A DNA stretch of 64,000 bases, from contig CAMCTY010000004.1 in the NCBI GenBank assembly GCA_945878725.1, positions 62,001 through 126,000 of the forward strand, given 5' to 3'. Source of the DNA: Bifidobacterium breve. GTDB taxonomy: Bacteria; Actinomycetota; Acidimicrobiia; Acidimicrobiales; Acidimicrobilacustridaceae. The position numbers were made by a program, and so were the translations under genes. Below, piece after piece: positions 36,607-44,970 of the stretch. How positions within the stretch are numbered: position 1 is the first letter of the stretch; each line of letters opens with the position of its first letter. The notes beneath the pieces were generated by a model. It was not told where the DNA came from, did not search any database, and saw only the letters and a list, made by a program, of their open reading frames with translations.

Positions 36607-37599
36607 ATGGAGATATCTGTCGGAATCACCCCAGGCCCCCAGGCTGTCCGCCTCGCCCAGTTGGCCGAAGAACTCGGCTTCGCCCGTGCATGGCTGTACG
36701 ACTCCGCCGCCCTGTACGAGGACATCTGGATCAATCTGGCCCAGATCGCGGAGCACACAACAATTGATCTCGGCACGGCGGTGCTCGTTCCGAATCTCCG
36801 ACATGTGATGACTACGGCGACTGCGATCGCCACCATTGAGCGCATTGCCCCCGGTCGACTCACCTGCGGCTTCGGAACCGGGCTCACCGCTCGATGGGTA
36901 CTGGGCAAACCGGCACTCAGCTGGGCGTCACTCACGACCTACGTCACCCAATTGCGCGGTCTTCTCAACGGCGAAGTCGTCGACGTGGCAGGAGCTAAAG
37001 CCCAGATGATCCATCTGCCGCATCTCGCCGTACCTCGTCCCATTCACACACCCCTCCTGCTCTCCGCTCTCGGTCCAAAAGGACTCGGAATCACCAAAGA
37101 TCTCGTCGAGTCCGGAATTGTCGAAGGACTTATCGACACCGAAGGGATTGAGGGCAGCTACGGCCGACATGTGCAGATGGTCTCGGGCACCGTCCTCGAC
37201 CCAGGTGAAGATGTCGGCGCGAGCAGAGTCCGCGAGGCGGTAGGACCATGGTTCGTCGTTGGATACCACTATGTCTGGCAGGCCTTCCCGGAGGCACTCG
37301 CCGGTATGCCGGGTGGACCCGAGTGGCTGGCCCGTGTTGAGTCCGACCGCCCCGAGGGCGAACGCCACCTTGCCGTCAATGAAGGTCACGTGACCGACAT
37401 TTCTGATCGCGACCGGCCACTCCTCCACGCTGCGTCTGCCGAAACCATTGGTGCCTCGGGTTGGGTAGGCGACGCCGAGAACATCGCACACCGTGTTAGC
37501 GCCTCCGCTGCTCGGGGCGTTGACGAAGTCCTCTACACACCCTCCGGACCTGACGTCGAGCGAGAGATGCGCGCGTTTGCCGCTGCCGCTATCGCGTAA
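36607..37599 (+). CDS. LLM class F420-dependent oxidoreductase (second copy)
   Basis: A 330-residue luciferase-like barrel protein. The N-terminus EISVGITPG is the first strand, VRLAQLAEELGFARAWLYDS is the first helix pair, and IDLGTAVLVPNLRHVMTTATAIATIE is the F420-contacting region; RLTCGFGTG matches the glycine-rich loop. The sequence is not close to the LLM protein at 30727, so it probably has a different substrate. A tight group: the flippase-like gene begins only three bases after its stop, and both may be in one transcript. It diverges from the SnoaL-like gene. Confidence 0.9.
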   Translation: MEISVGITPGPQAVRLAQLAEELGFARAWLYDSAALYEDIWINLAQIAEHTTIDLGTAVLVPNLRHVMTTATAIATIERIAPGRLTCGFGTGLTARWVLGKPALSWASLTTYVTQLRGLLNGEVVDVAGAKAQMIHLPHLAVPRPIHTPLLLSALGPKGLGITKDLVESGIVEGLIDTEGIEGSYGRHVQMVSGTVLDPGEDVGASRVREAVGPWFVVGYHYVWQAFPEALAGMPGGPEWLARVESDRPEGERHLAVNEGHVTDISDRDRPLLHAASAETIGASGWVGDAENIAHRVSASAARGVDEVLYTPSGPDVEREMRAFAAAAIA

Positions 37600-37602
37600 C
37601 TG

Positions 37603-39993
37603 GTGACTATTTCGAAGGGCGGTAGACGAACGCGATCCACGTGGAGTGCGCTGTTCGGTGTTGTCCCCGATCATGGTCTGCATCGCAGGCCGAGCGATGT
37701 CCTGCGCGTAGTCGTAGGAGTACTGGTCGCTGCTTTTGGGGTGGTTGCAGCTCGCAACTATTCATCGTTCGAGCAGGCTGTCCACTCGGTGTTCACCGCC
37801 CTGCCGCAGATCTTCGGGCAGATTTTTCGGATAGCCAACGGCGGGGGCATCGTTGCCGCAGTCGCAGTGGTGTTCGTCGTCGCACTGTCCTCGCGCCGTA
37901 TTCGATTCATTGGATCGTTACTCGTTACTTCAGCGCTCGCCATCGGATCGGCCAGTCTGTTGCAGCATCTCGTCAATGCCCCCGGAGCTGTAGACGCGGC
38001 ACAGAAGCAACTCGCGAGGTACCCCGAGTACCCCTCGATCAGAATGGTGACTGTTGCGGCAATCTTCTTCGTGGCCGGACCAGAGCTCACCCGCCCGTCG
38101 CGTCGATTGATGATGTTCTTGCTTGTTCTCGTTTCCGCAAGTTCGATTTCCGTCACCGATGGCTATCCAGCCGGAATCATCGGCTCCCTTTTCCTCGGTT
38201 GGGCGCTTGCCGCTCTCGTCCATCTGGCTTTCGGCTCTCCTGACGGGGCGCCCGACCCCGACGAAGTCTCGGTAGACCTTGCTGCAATCGGCGTAGAGGT
38301 CACCAACCTGCAGTCGAGCGCTTTTCAAGCCTGGGGAGAGAAGGCCTACGACAGTCCGTCCGACGAAAAGCACCTGCGCGTAGTCGTGATCGGCCGAGAT
38401 GCGACCGACGCCCAACTTCTCACCAAGGTGGCCCGGTTCATCTGGTTCAAAGATTCCGGTCCCACTATTTCATTGAGTCGACAGCAACAAATCGAACATC
38501 GTGCGTACAACCTTCTCCTCGCCGAACGCGCCGGCGTTTCGGCGCCTCGTGTTGTCACCACAGCCACGATCGGAGCGCGACGCGACTCTGTTCTCGTCAT
38601 GGAATCACTCGGAGGCCCCTCGCTCGACCAATTGCCGTCCGGTTCCATCACACCGGAGCTTCTTGGCGCTGCATGGAAGCAACTGTCAGACCTACATGAC
38701 GCTGGCATTGCACACGGCGGCATCTGGTCAGGATCGTTTAGGAAAGTCTCCGACGAGTCGGTCGCGTTCACGGATCTTGCAACGGCAAACGCGGGCCCGG
38801 AGTCCGACGAGTTGCTCGCCGACCGCGTGGCGCTGTTGGTGGCGTCAAGCCAGTTGATGACTGTCGACATTGCCGTGCAGGTCGCATTCGATTCACTCGG
38901 TTCCGCAGCTCTGGCTGACTGCCTGCCGATGATGCAGCTCTCGTCGTTCCCGCGAGTCTCCAGAAAATCCGCAGACGGGCTTAAGAAGCTCTGTAAACAA
39001 ATGCGTGATGCCGTAAGTGTGAAGACGGGTATCGATCCGCCGAAGCTCGTTGAAGTCCGCCGAGTCTCGCCCGCTGCGATCGCAGTTGCTGCCGCCACGA
39101 TCCTCGGCGCGTATCTCCTCATCGGACAACTCGCCCACGTCGATTGGGCAACTATCTTCGACGACGCCCGATGGTCATGGGTGGTCGCCACCGCAGTCAT
39201 CGCTCAAATTCCAATCCTTGGCATGGCAATGGCGAAGCTTGGCTCCGTGGAGCAACAACTCCCGCTTCGACCGGTCATTGCGCTCGTCATCGGAACGAAA
39301 TTCACTGGTCTCGTCGGTGGCGGAGTCACCACGATTGCTCTCGTGGTTCGTTTCTTTCAGAAGCAGGGTCTCAAACCTGCAATCGCTGTAACCGCAGGGC
39401 TATTGAATTCAGTGGCCTCCGGATTCACACAGGTGCTATTCCTCGGCGGAGCGATCATCATCGGGGCAAGTTCCTTTTCGCTCAAGCGCGGAGGATCCGG
39501 TGGCGGCCTGTCGGGGAAGTTGCTGATCGGGGCGGCCGTCCTTGCCCTCATCAGTGCGGTGGCCCTCCTCGTCCCCGGACTCCGGCACAAGCTCGGTGGC
39601 TACCTGCTGCCCCAGATCCGCTCGGCGAGGCAGAACCTTTCCGCCGTACTGCGCGACCCTCGCAAAGGCGCGCAACTCATCGGCGGCAACATGATCTCGC
39701 AGTTGTTCTACGCCGTCGCCCTCTGGGCCGCACTGCATGCCTACGGAGAATCGCTCGGCCTTGTACAACTCATTGTCATCAACTCGCTCGCATCGATTCT
39801 CGGAGGCATAGCGCCGGTCCCGGGGGGAATCGGCGTCATCGAGGCCGGCCTCATCGGCGGATTCACTGCTGCAGGAATTCCAGACCAACAAGCTATCGCT
39901 GCAACATTCACGGCGAGAATGTTCACGGCGTATCTTCCGCCTGTGTTTGGTTGGTTGGCGATCTCTTGGATGCGCAAGCGAGACCTCGTGTAG
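37603..39993 (+). CDS. Flippase-like membrane protein fused to a degenerate kinase-like domain
   Basis: A 796-residue three-part protein. Residues about 28-210 hold membrane segments, about 250-430 form a soluble kinase-like domain, and about 485-790 form a lysylphosphatidylglycerol-synthase-type transmembrane (YbhN/TIGR00374) flippase domain with PVPGGIGVIEAGLIGGF near the end. In the kinase-like part a lysine (Lys283) and glutamate (Glu298) are present, and the DFG-like aspartate is Asp391 (FTDLATA), but the catalytic loop reads HGGIWSG at 371-377, with glycine where the catalytic aspartate stands in APH-type kinases. It may therefore be a pseudokinase that senses a ligand and regulates lipid flipping. 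The GTG start has no clear ribosome site, so translation may be coupled to the LLM gene upstream. Confidence 0.88.
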   Translation: MTISKGGRRTRSTWSALFGVVPDHGLHRRPSDVLRVVVGVLVAAFGVVAARNYSSFEQAVHSVFTALPQIFGQIFRIANGGGIVAAVAVVFVVALSSRRIRFIGSLLVTSALAIGSASLLQHLVNAPGAVDAAQKQLARYPEYPSIRMVTVAAIFFVAGPELTRPSRRLMMFLLVLVSASSISVTDGYPAGIIGSLFLGWALAALVHLAFGSPDGAPDPDEVSVDLAAIGVEVTNLQSSAFQAWGEKAYDSPSDEKHLRVVVIGRDATDAQLLTKVARFIWFKDSGPTISLSRQQQIEHRAYNLLLAERAGVSAPRVVTTATIGARRDSVLVMESLGGPSLDQLPSGSITPELLGAAWKQLSDLHDAGIAHGGIWSGSFRKVSDESVAFTDLATANAGPESDELLADRVALLVASSQLMTVDIAVQVAFDSLGSAALADCLPMMQLSSFPRVSRKSADGLKKLCKQMRDAVSVKTGIDPPKLVEVRRVSPAAIAVAAATILGAYLLIGQLAHVDWATIFDDARWSWVVATAVIAQIPILGMAMAKLGSVEQQLPLRPVIALVIGTKFTGLVGGGVTTIALVVRFFQKQGLKPAIAVTAGLLNSVASGFTQVLFLGGAIIIGASSFSLKRGGSGGGLSGKLLIGAAVLALISAVALLVPGLRHKLGGYLLPQIRSARQNLSAVLRDPRKGAQLIGGNMISQLFYAVALWAALHAYGESLGLVQLIVINSLASILGGIAPVPGGIGVIEAGLIGGFTAAGIPDQQAIAATFTARMFTAYLPPVFGWLAISWMRKRDLV

Positions 39994-40010
39994 GTCGCTT
40001 ACGCGCGCCC

Positions 40011-40826
40011 TCAGCGATCGTCGCCTGGAGCCTTTTCTCTCTGATCTAGGAGCAGTTGCTCGATCCGTCCGAGTCTCGCCTCAACGTCCGACGGTTCTAC
40101 GGGCGGCACGGTTGGCACAGATTGCGTAGCAGTAGCGCGGCTACTGGCATCGGATTCAGTCGCACTCGCCCGCCGCGCTGCGGCTTGGTCCATGAAACTC
40201 GACGCGATCTGAGCCGTGACCACACCAATCGTTGTCAGGCCGATGATCATCAGCATGACCGAAAAGATTCGACCCCAGATCGTGACCGGGAAGTAATCGC
40301 CATAACCGACAGTGGCCACGGTGACGCAAGCCCACCACAACGAGATGCCAATAGAGGTGATGTTTGCATCCGACGCCCTCGTCTCGAATGCATAGACGAT
40401 CACTGAAATGTTGAGGAGAAGTATTCCGGCAACAAAGAGGAAATGAGAGAGATTTCCCTTCCGGAACATTGCCCCCAGCAAACGAAGACTGAACAGGATC
40501 CGTACTGCCGGCACGACGACGGCAAGTACTCCGACGGGGTGTCTGAAGGCGTACCGGATGCCCTGTCCCGACAGACGAACCCGGATCGCCATGTCAATGA
40601 AATAGATGGATGAGAGGGTGAGACGACCGGCCCACCAGTACCCCGGCTTTCCGGCCAGGCTGTCGAGATTCGCAATCGGAACAATGGTGAGCCAGATCGT
40701 GCAGAGAGCGAGAAGGTCAAGCGGAGTTGTCGTTGCTGCGAGCCAAGCATCAAGACGCGGAGCGTCAGGGAATTCCTGACCCCGCTGGGTGAAACGCTTT
40801 GTAGGTGCGGGTGCTTGCGGTTCCAT
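40011..40826 (-). CDS. Potassium channel family protein
   Basis: A 271-residue ion channel. It has four N-terminal hydrophobic segments and then a pore loop with the selectivity filter TVGYGDYFP and an inner helix (IFSVMLMIIGLTTIGVVTAQIA). The cytoplasmic tail is short, with no RCK domain, and ends in a predicted coiled coil (VEARLGRIEQLLLDQREK) that could tetramerise the channel. The ATG at 40826 gives a cytoplasmic, charged N-terminus; a longer frame to 40946 would overlap the acyl-CoA ligase gene. It likely moves K+ and sets membrane potential. It lies 28 bases from the ligase stop on the same strand. Confidence 0.92.
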   Translation of the reverse strand: MEPQAPAPTKRFTQRGQEFPDAPRLDAWLAATTTPLDLLALCTIWLTIVPIANLDSLAGKPGYWWAGRLTLSSIYFIDMAIRVRLSGQGIRYAFRHPVGVLAVVVPAVRILFSLRLLGAMFRKGNLSHFLFVAGILLLNISVIVYAFETRASDANITSIGISLWWACVTVATVGYGDYFPVTIWGRIFSVMLMIIGLTTIGVVTAQIASSFMDQAAARRASATESDASSRATATQSVPTVPPVEPSDVEARLGRIEQLLLDQREKAPGDDR

Positions 40827-40854
40827 GAGGTCCAGTTTCACAGATAGATCGCCG

Positions 40855-42474
40855 TCATTTGGCAAACGATTGTCCCGCCTGCATTTTCCATCGGGCCTGA
40901 TCGACTTTTCCGTTTGCAGCGCGCCCGATATCAGCAACCAACTCAAGACGCCGGGGAACCTTGTACGCAGCCAATCTCGAGCGGCAAAACTCGATCAACG
41001 ATTCAACATCTACCGCTGAACCCTCAACCAGTTGGACGAATCCGGCAACACTCTCACCGAAGCGAACGTTAGGCACACCGACAACTACTGAGTCGATGAC
41101 GTCTGAGTGCAACTTCAGGACCTCTTCGACTTCTTCGGGAAACACCTTTTCGCCACCGGTATTAATACAGCCAGATCCCCGGCCTAACAACCGGACCGTT
41201 CCATCGGTGTCGACGGTGGCATGGTCTCCAGGAGTCGTCCACCGCATTCCGTCGATCTCCCTGAAAGTTCTCGCAGATTTTTCGGGGTCTCCCAAATATC
41301 CGATTGGCCCCCGTCCGGCGATCGCCACGAGACCGACTTCTCCTGATCCCGGTTCGATGGAATTTCCGTCTTCGCGGATCACCCGGGCGTCGGACCCCAA
41401 CTTGAAACCGGCAGTCGACGCCGTTCCCCTGCTCGATGAAATCGATCGGGCAAGTCCCACTGCTTCTGACGAACCCAATGTGTCGACGCAAAGCAAATTC
41501 GGAAGGTGGCCGATGAGACCATCCTTCACCGGGGCAGACCACATCACGCCGGATGAGAGCATTACGACGAGCGCAGACAGATCCCGACGTCCCGGTTCCG
41601 CATCGAGTGCATCAAGGAGAGGCCGAGCGAATGCGTCTCCCACAATTGCAACATCGGTGCAGTGGTGCCGGGCCAACGTGTCGAGCAGTTCAACCGGATC
41701 GAACTTCGTGCCCTCGCAAAGAATCACGGCGCCGCCTGCACTCAGCATCCCGAAGGCCGAGAATGCAGCTGTCCCATGCATCAATGGGGCGGCCGGAAGC
41801 ACCCGTCCAAAATGTTCTCCACGTTCGCGGAGAGTCGCCTCAATCGATTCCGCTCCAGCATCTTCCGGATAGCGGACAAGTGCGGTTCGGTTCAGGACCA
41901 CGAACAGATCGTCTTGTCGCCACATGACGCCCTTGGGAGTGCCGGTCGTGCCCCCGGTGTACAGGAGATAGAGATCGTCACCCGACCGATGCCGGAATGA
42001 GTCAGGAGTCGGAGCAGCGGAATCGGAAACAAGAGTTTCGTAGGGCACCGCCCACTCGGGACATGGCCCCGAAGAGTCGTCGACCCAAACCCATAAACGG
42101 ATCGACGGAAGGTTGGGCCGCAACGATGCGATGGTCCCGGCAAAAGTCCCATGAAAGATCACGGCTTCCACGTCCGCGTCGGACCACAGATAGCGCAGTT
42201 CATCCGCCACGTACCGATAGTTCGTATTTACGGGGACAAACGAAAACTTGAAGCAGGCGAAAAGCGACTCAAGATATTCCGGTCCGTTGTGGAGATACTG
42301 AGCGACGCGGGCTTCTGCCACCACTCCTCTGTCAGCGAGTCCGGATCCAAGCCGATCAGCACGCGAAGAAAACTCGGACCATGTGCGCTCAGTTTCGCCG
42401 CAGGCGATCGCGAGCTTGTCCGGTTGGACACGAGCGATCTCCTCCCAAACATCGGCGAAGTTCCATCCGGACAA
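40855..42474 (-). CDS. Acyl-CoA synthetase (AMP-forming)
   Basis: A 539-residue ANL ligase. The P-loop LLYTGGTTGTPKG is near residue 170, VDTLGSSEAVG near 333 is the adenine motif, GCINTGGEKVFPEEVEEVLKLH and the later LAAYKVPRR with the C-terminal lysine in NGKVDQARWK near 530 complete the fold. The sequence is closer to fatty-acyl and aryl-acid CoA ligases of Actinobacteria than to the ligase at 20838. The start at 42474 gives SGWNFADVWEEIAR, the usual N-terminal helix. It follows the amidohydrolase gene by 29 bases on the same strand, so hydrolysis of an amide or lactone and activation of the acid may be consecutive steps. Confidence 0.94.
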   Translation of the reverse strand: MSGWNFADVWEEIARVQPDKLAIACGETERTWSEFSSRADRLGSGLADRGVVAEARVAQYLHNGPEYLESLFACFKFSFVPVNTNYRYVADELRYLWSDADVEAVIFHGTFAGTIASLRPNLPSIRLWVWVDDSSGPCPEWAVPYETLVSDSAAPTPDSFRHRSGDDLYLLYTGGTTGTPKGVMWRQDDLFVVLNRTALVRYPEDAGAESIEATLRERGEHFGRVLPAAPLMHGTAAFSAFGMLSAGGAVILCEGTKFDPVELLDTLARHHCTDVAIVGDAFARPLLDALDAEPGRRDLSALVVMLSSGVMWSAPVKDGLIGHLPNLLCVDTLGSSEAVGLARSISSSRGTASTAGFKLGSDARVIREDGNSIEPGSGEVGLVAIAGRGPIGYLGDPEKSARTFREIDGMRWTTPGDHATVDTDGTVRLLGRGSGCINTGGEKVFPEEVEEVLKLHSDVIDSVVVGVPNVRFGESVAGFVQLVEGSAVDVESLIEFCRSRLAAYKVPRRLELVADIGRAANGKVDQARWKMQAGQSFAK

Positions 42475-42503
42475 TTATCAACGCCCCCTGGTCGGCCGAG
42501 GCT

Positions 42504-43697
42504 TCACAGCGCCGGCAACACCACAGAGGGAAGTGGATGCCGGAACACGCGGGCGGCATTTCCGCTGAGGATCGCCCGGAGTTCCTCTACCGGAAGATCG
42601 CCATAGGTCTTCTCGACAAGATCTTGCGTTTCCGGCCAAGTCCCGTCGCCATGCGGATAATCGGTTTCGAACATGATGTTCTCGACGCCAATGCGGTGAC
42701 GGGTGGAGATCGTCGAGGGATCGTCGATCGTGCAGAACCAGAAATTTCTCTTGAGAACATCAGCAGGTCGCGTATCCCAACCCATGCCGTAGCCGGAGCG
42801 ATCGACGACGTTGTCGAGGCGATCAAGCAGCATCGCCACCCATCCGATTCCGCCTTCAGACATTGCGATCTTGAGATTCGGATACTTCAGTGGATACCCG
42901 GACCACAACCACTCCGCGCAGGCAGCAAGAGAGAGCTGCCCGAACATCGTCGCGCCTAGTTGAAGAGCCGGAGCGCCTTCGGCGAGTTCGTAGCCACCGG
43001 AGGACCCGACATGAAGAGCAATGACCGTGTCGGTTTCTGCACAGGCTTGGACGATGGGGTCCCAGTAGCCGGTAAAGAGCGACGGGAGACCAATCCGCTG
43101 CGGACGCTCTGGAAGGGTGACGGCCACGAAGCCACGATCAGCATTGCGGCGGATCTCCTGCGCCGCGATCTCGGGGTTGGCAAGAAAAGTGATCCCCATG
43201 GGGATAATCCGCTCAGGGTAGGGCTGCCACCACGATTCATAAAGCCAATCGTTCCAGGCTCGAGTCGTGGCGAGCCCGAGTTCCTTGTCGTCGATCTGCG
43301 CGAAGACACGACCACAGAATCCGGTGATCATCGACGGGAAATTCATCGATGCCCACACACCGTTCAGATCCATGTCGTGGATCCGAGCGTCGATGTCCCA
43401 GCACCCGCGTCGCATGTCTTCGAATCTCGTTGGCTCAAGGTTCTTCATGGTTTTCCTGCGACCGGCCACTGCGTTCATGCCGACCTGCGTGAACTGCTCG
43501 CCCTCGAATTCCCAGACCTCGTGTCCACGCTCGTTCACGACGACCTTCGGGGCACGCTGCTGGAATGCAGCCGGAAGACGACCCTCGAACATGTCGGGCG
43601 GTTCCACTAGGTGATCATCAACGGAGATAATCGTGTACCGCATCTCGGCTGGTTCGGGATCAGGGAGAAGCATCGAATTTTCCATATCAAGTGCCAC
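42504..43697 (-). CDS. Amidohydrolase-family (amidohydrolase 2) metal-dependent hydrolase or decarboxylase
   Basis: A 397-residue TIM-barrel protein of the same subgroup as the gene at 24097. The N-terminal RYTIISVDDHLVEPPDMF has Asp-Asp-His at the metal site, IALHVGSSGG and PNLKIAMSEGGIGWV follow at the barrel strands, and FETDYPHGDG carries the metal aspartate near residue 345. GGGAG lies five bases before the GTG at 43697, supporting that start; in-frame ATGs at 43685 and 43673 are possible. It starts a probable operon with the ligase and perhaps the potassium channel. The reaction is unknown. Confidence 0.88.
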   Translation of the reverse strand: MALDMENSMLLPDPEPAEMRYTIISVDDHLVEPPDMFEGRLPAAFQQRAPKVVVNERGHEVWEFEGEQFTQVGMNAVAGRRKTMKNLEPTRFEDMRRGCWDIDARIHDMDLNGVWASMNFPSMITGFCGRVFAQIDDKELGLATTRAWNDWLYESWWQPYPERIIPMGITFLANPEIAAQEIRRNADRGFVAVTLPERPQRIGLPSLFTGYWDPIVQACAETDTVIALHVGSSGGYELAEGAPALQLGATMFGQLSLAACAEWLWSGYPLKYPNLKIAMSEGGIGWVAMLLDRLDNVVDRSGYGMGWDTRPADVLKRNFWFCTIDDPSTISTRHRIGVENIMFETDYPHGDGTWPETQDLVEKTYGDLPVEELRAILSGNAARVFRHPLPSVVLPAL

Positions 43698-43801
43698 AGT
43701 TGCTCCCCATGAAGTCGATCACTACGAAGAGTCCGATTGTAAGGTCCGGCCACCGTTCCCGTACGACTCTTTGCGGAACCGACAATCGGAGATAGAGAGC
43801 C

Positions 43802-44887
43802 ATGCCCGCCAACCTCGAGTCATCCCCGGCCTTTGCCACATGGCTGGCGCAGCGAATCGGAGCGGATTCCGTCTCCGTAGATTCGACATCAACTCCGTCC
43901 GGAGGCTTCTCCGCCGAGACGATTATCGCCACAGTTACCTCGCGACGGGAGAACCGCTACGACCCGGAGACCTACGTCCTGCGTCTCGAAACCCCTGACC
44001 CTGCCGTTTATCCACAGCAGTCCTCGGAAGAATTGGCCGAGATCAAGATTCAGTATCGAGTTATGGATGCTGTTCGTCGTCACTCCTCAGTACCGGTCGC
44101 ACCATTAATCGGTTTTGAGCCGGACGAAACAGTCATCGGCACACCGTTCTTCGCAATGGGCTGTGTTGATGGCGATGTGCCCCGAGAGAGCCCTCCGTAT
44201 CCGACCGAGGGTTTCTTCCGAACATCGTCTCCCGCAGAGCGCCGGTCAATGATTACGTCCGGCATCGAAACGCTTGCCGACATCCACCGAATTGATTGGC
44301 GCACCGCTGGCCTCTCATGGCTCGAACATGATGGCGTTGCCCCCGGGACGCCAACCCAACTCGAACGCTGGTCCCAGTTTGCTACGGCGGAACTGCGCGG
44401 CCGGTCCCATCCGTTACTAGAGGACGCATTTGTGTGGTTGGGTCGATCTCTACCTGCCGACTCAGACATTGTTTTGTGTTGGGGCGATCCGCGACCGGGA
44501 AACATCATCTACGCCGACGCCGTTCCAGCCTGTGTCACCGATTTCGAGGCGGCATGCATCGCATCGCCGATGATGGACCTCGCATGGTGGTTGATGTTCG
44601 ACAGGACGATGCATGAGCTCGGAGCGACCGACGAAACTGCTTCGCGACGACTCGATGGTGATCCTGATCGCGATGAGCAGCGAAAGCACTACTTCGAGGT
44701 TTCTGGTCGACCGGTAGAGGACACTGGTGCCCACGAGGTCTTTGCTGCAGTTCGGTATGCCGTAATCGTCACGAGAGTCATGAACCGGCTCGAAGCTCGT
44801 GGCCAGTTGCCGCCCGACAGCACCATCTGGCGAGACAATCCGGCCTCGACTTGCCTCGAAATCCTTCTCGACGAAATGCGGTCCTGA
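43802..44887 (+). CDS. APH-family phosphotransferase
   Basis: A 361-residue aminoglycoside phosphotransferase-like kinase. The catalytic loop LCWGDPRPGNIIY (about residues 222-234) replaces HGDxxxxN by WGDPRPGN, a known variant with the aspartate and asparagine kept. The metal-binding aspartate is in CVTDFEAA. The first part has GGFSAETIIATV and a lysine-poor ATP-binding region. Such proteins are common next to acyl-CoA dehydrogenase genes in Actinobacteria and may phosphorylate a hydroxyl of an acyl or lipid substrate. GGAG is upstream of the ATG. It diverges from the amidohydrolase gene. Confidence 0.87.
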   Translation: MPANLESSPAFATWLAQRIGADSVSVDSTSTPSGGFSAETIIATVTSRRENRYDPETYVLRLETPDPAVYPQQSSEELAEIKIQYRVMDAVRRHSSVPVAPLIGFEPDETVIGTPFFAMGCVDGDVPRESPPYPTEGFFRTSSPAERRSMITSGIETLADIHRIDWRTAGLSWLEHDGVAPGTPTQLERWSQFATAELRGRSHPLLEDAFVWLGRSLPADSDIVLCWGDPRPGNIIYADAVPACVTDFEAACIASPMMDLAWWLMFDRTMHELGATDETASRRLDGDPDRDEQRKHYFEVSGRPVEDTGAHEVFAAVRYAVIVTRVMNRLEARGQLPPDSTIWRDNPASTCLEILLDEMRS

Positions 44888-44970
44888 ATTCCCACCGACA
44901 TCGGGAGCGAACCTGTCGCCCGCTCGACGACTGCTACCTTCACTTCCTGTGCACATGCCTTTGATGCCGG

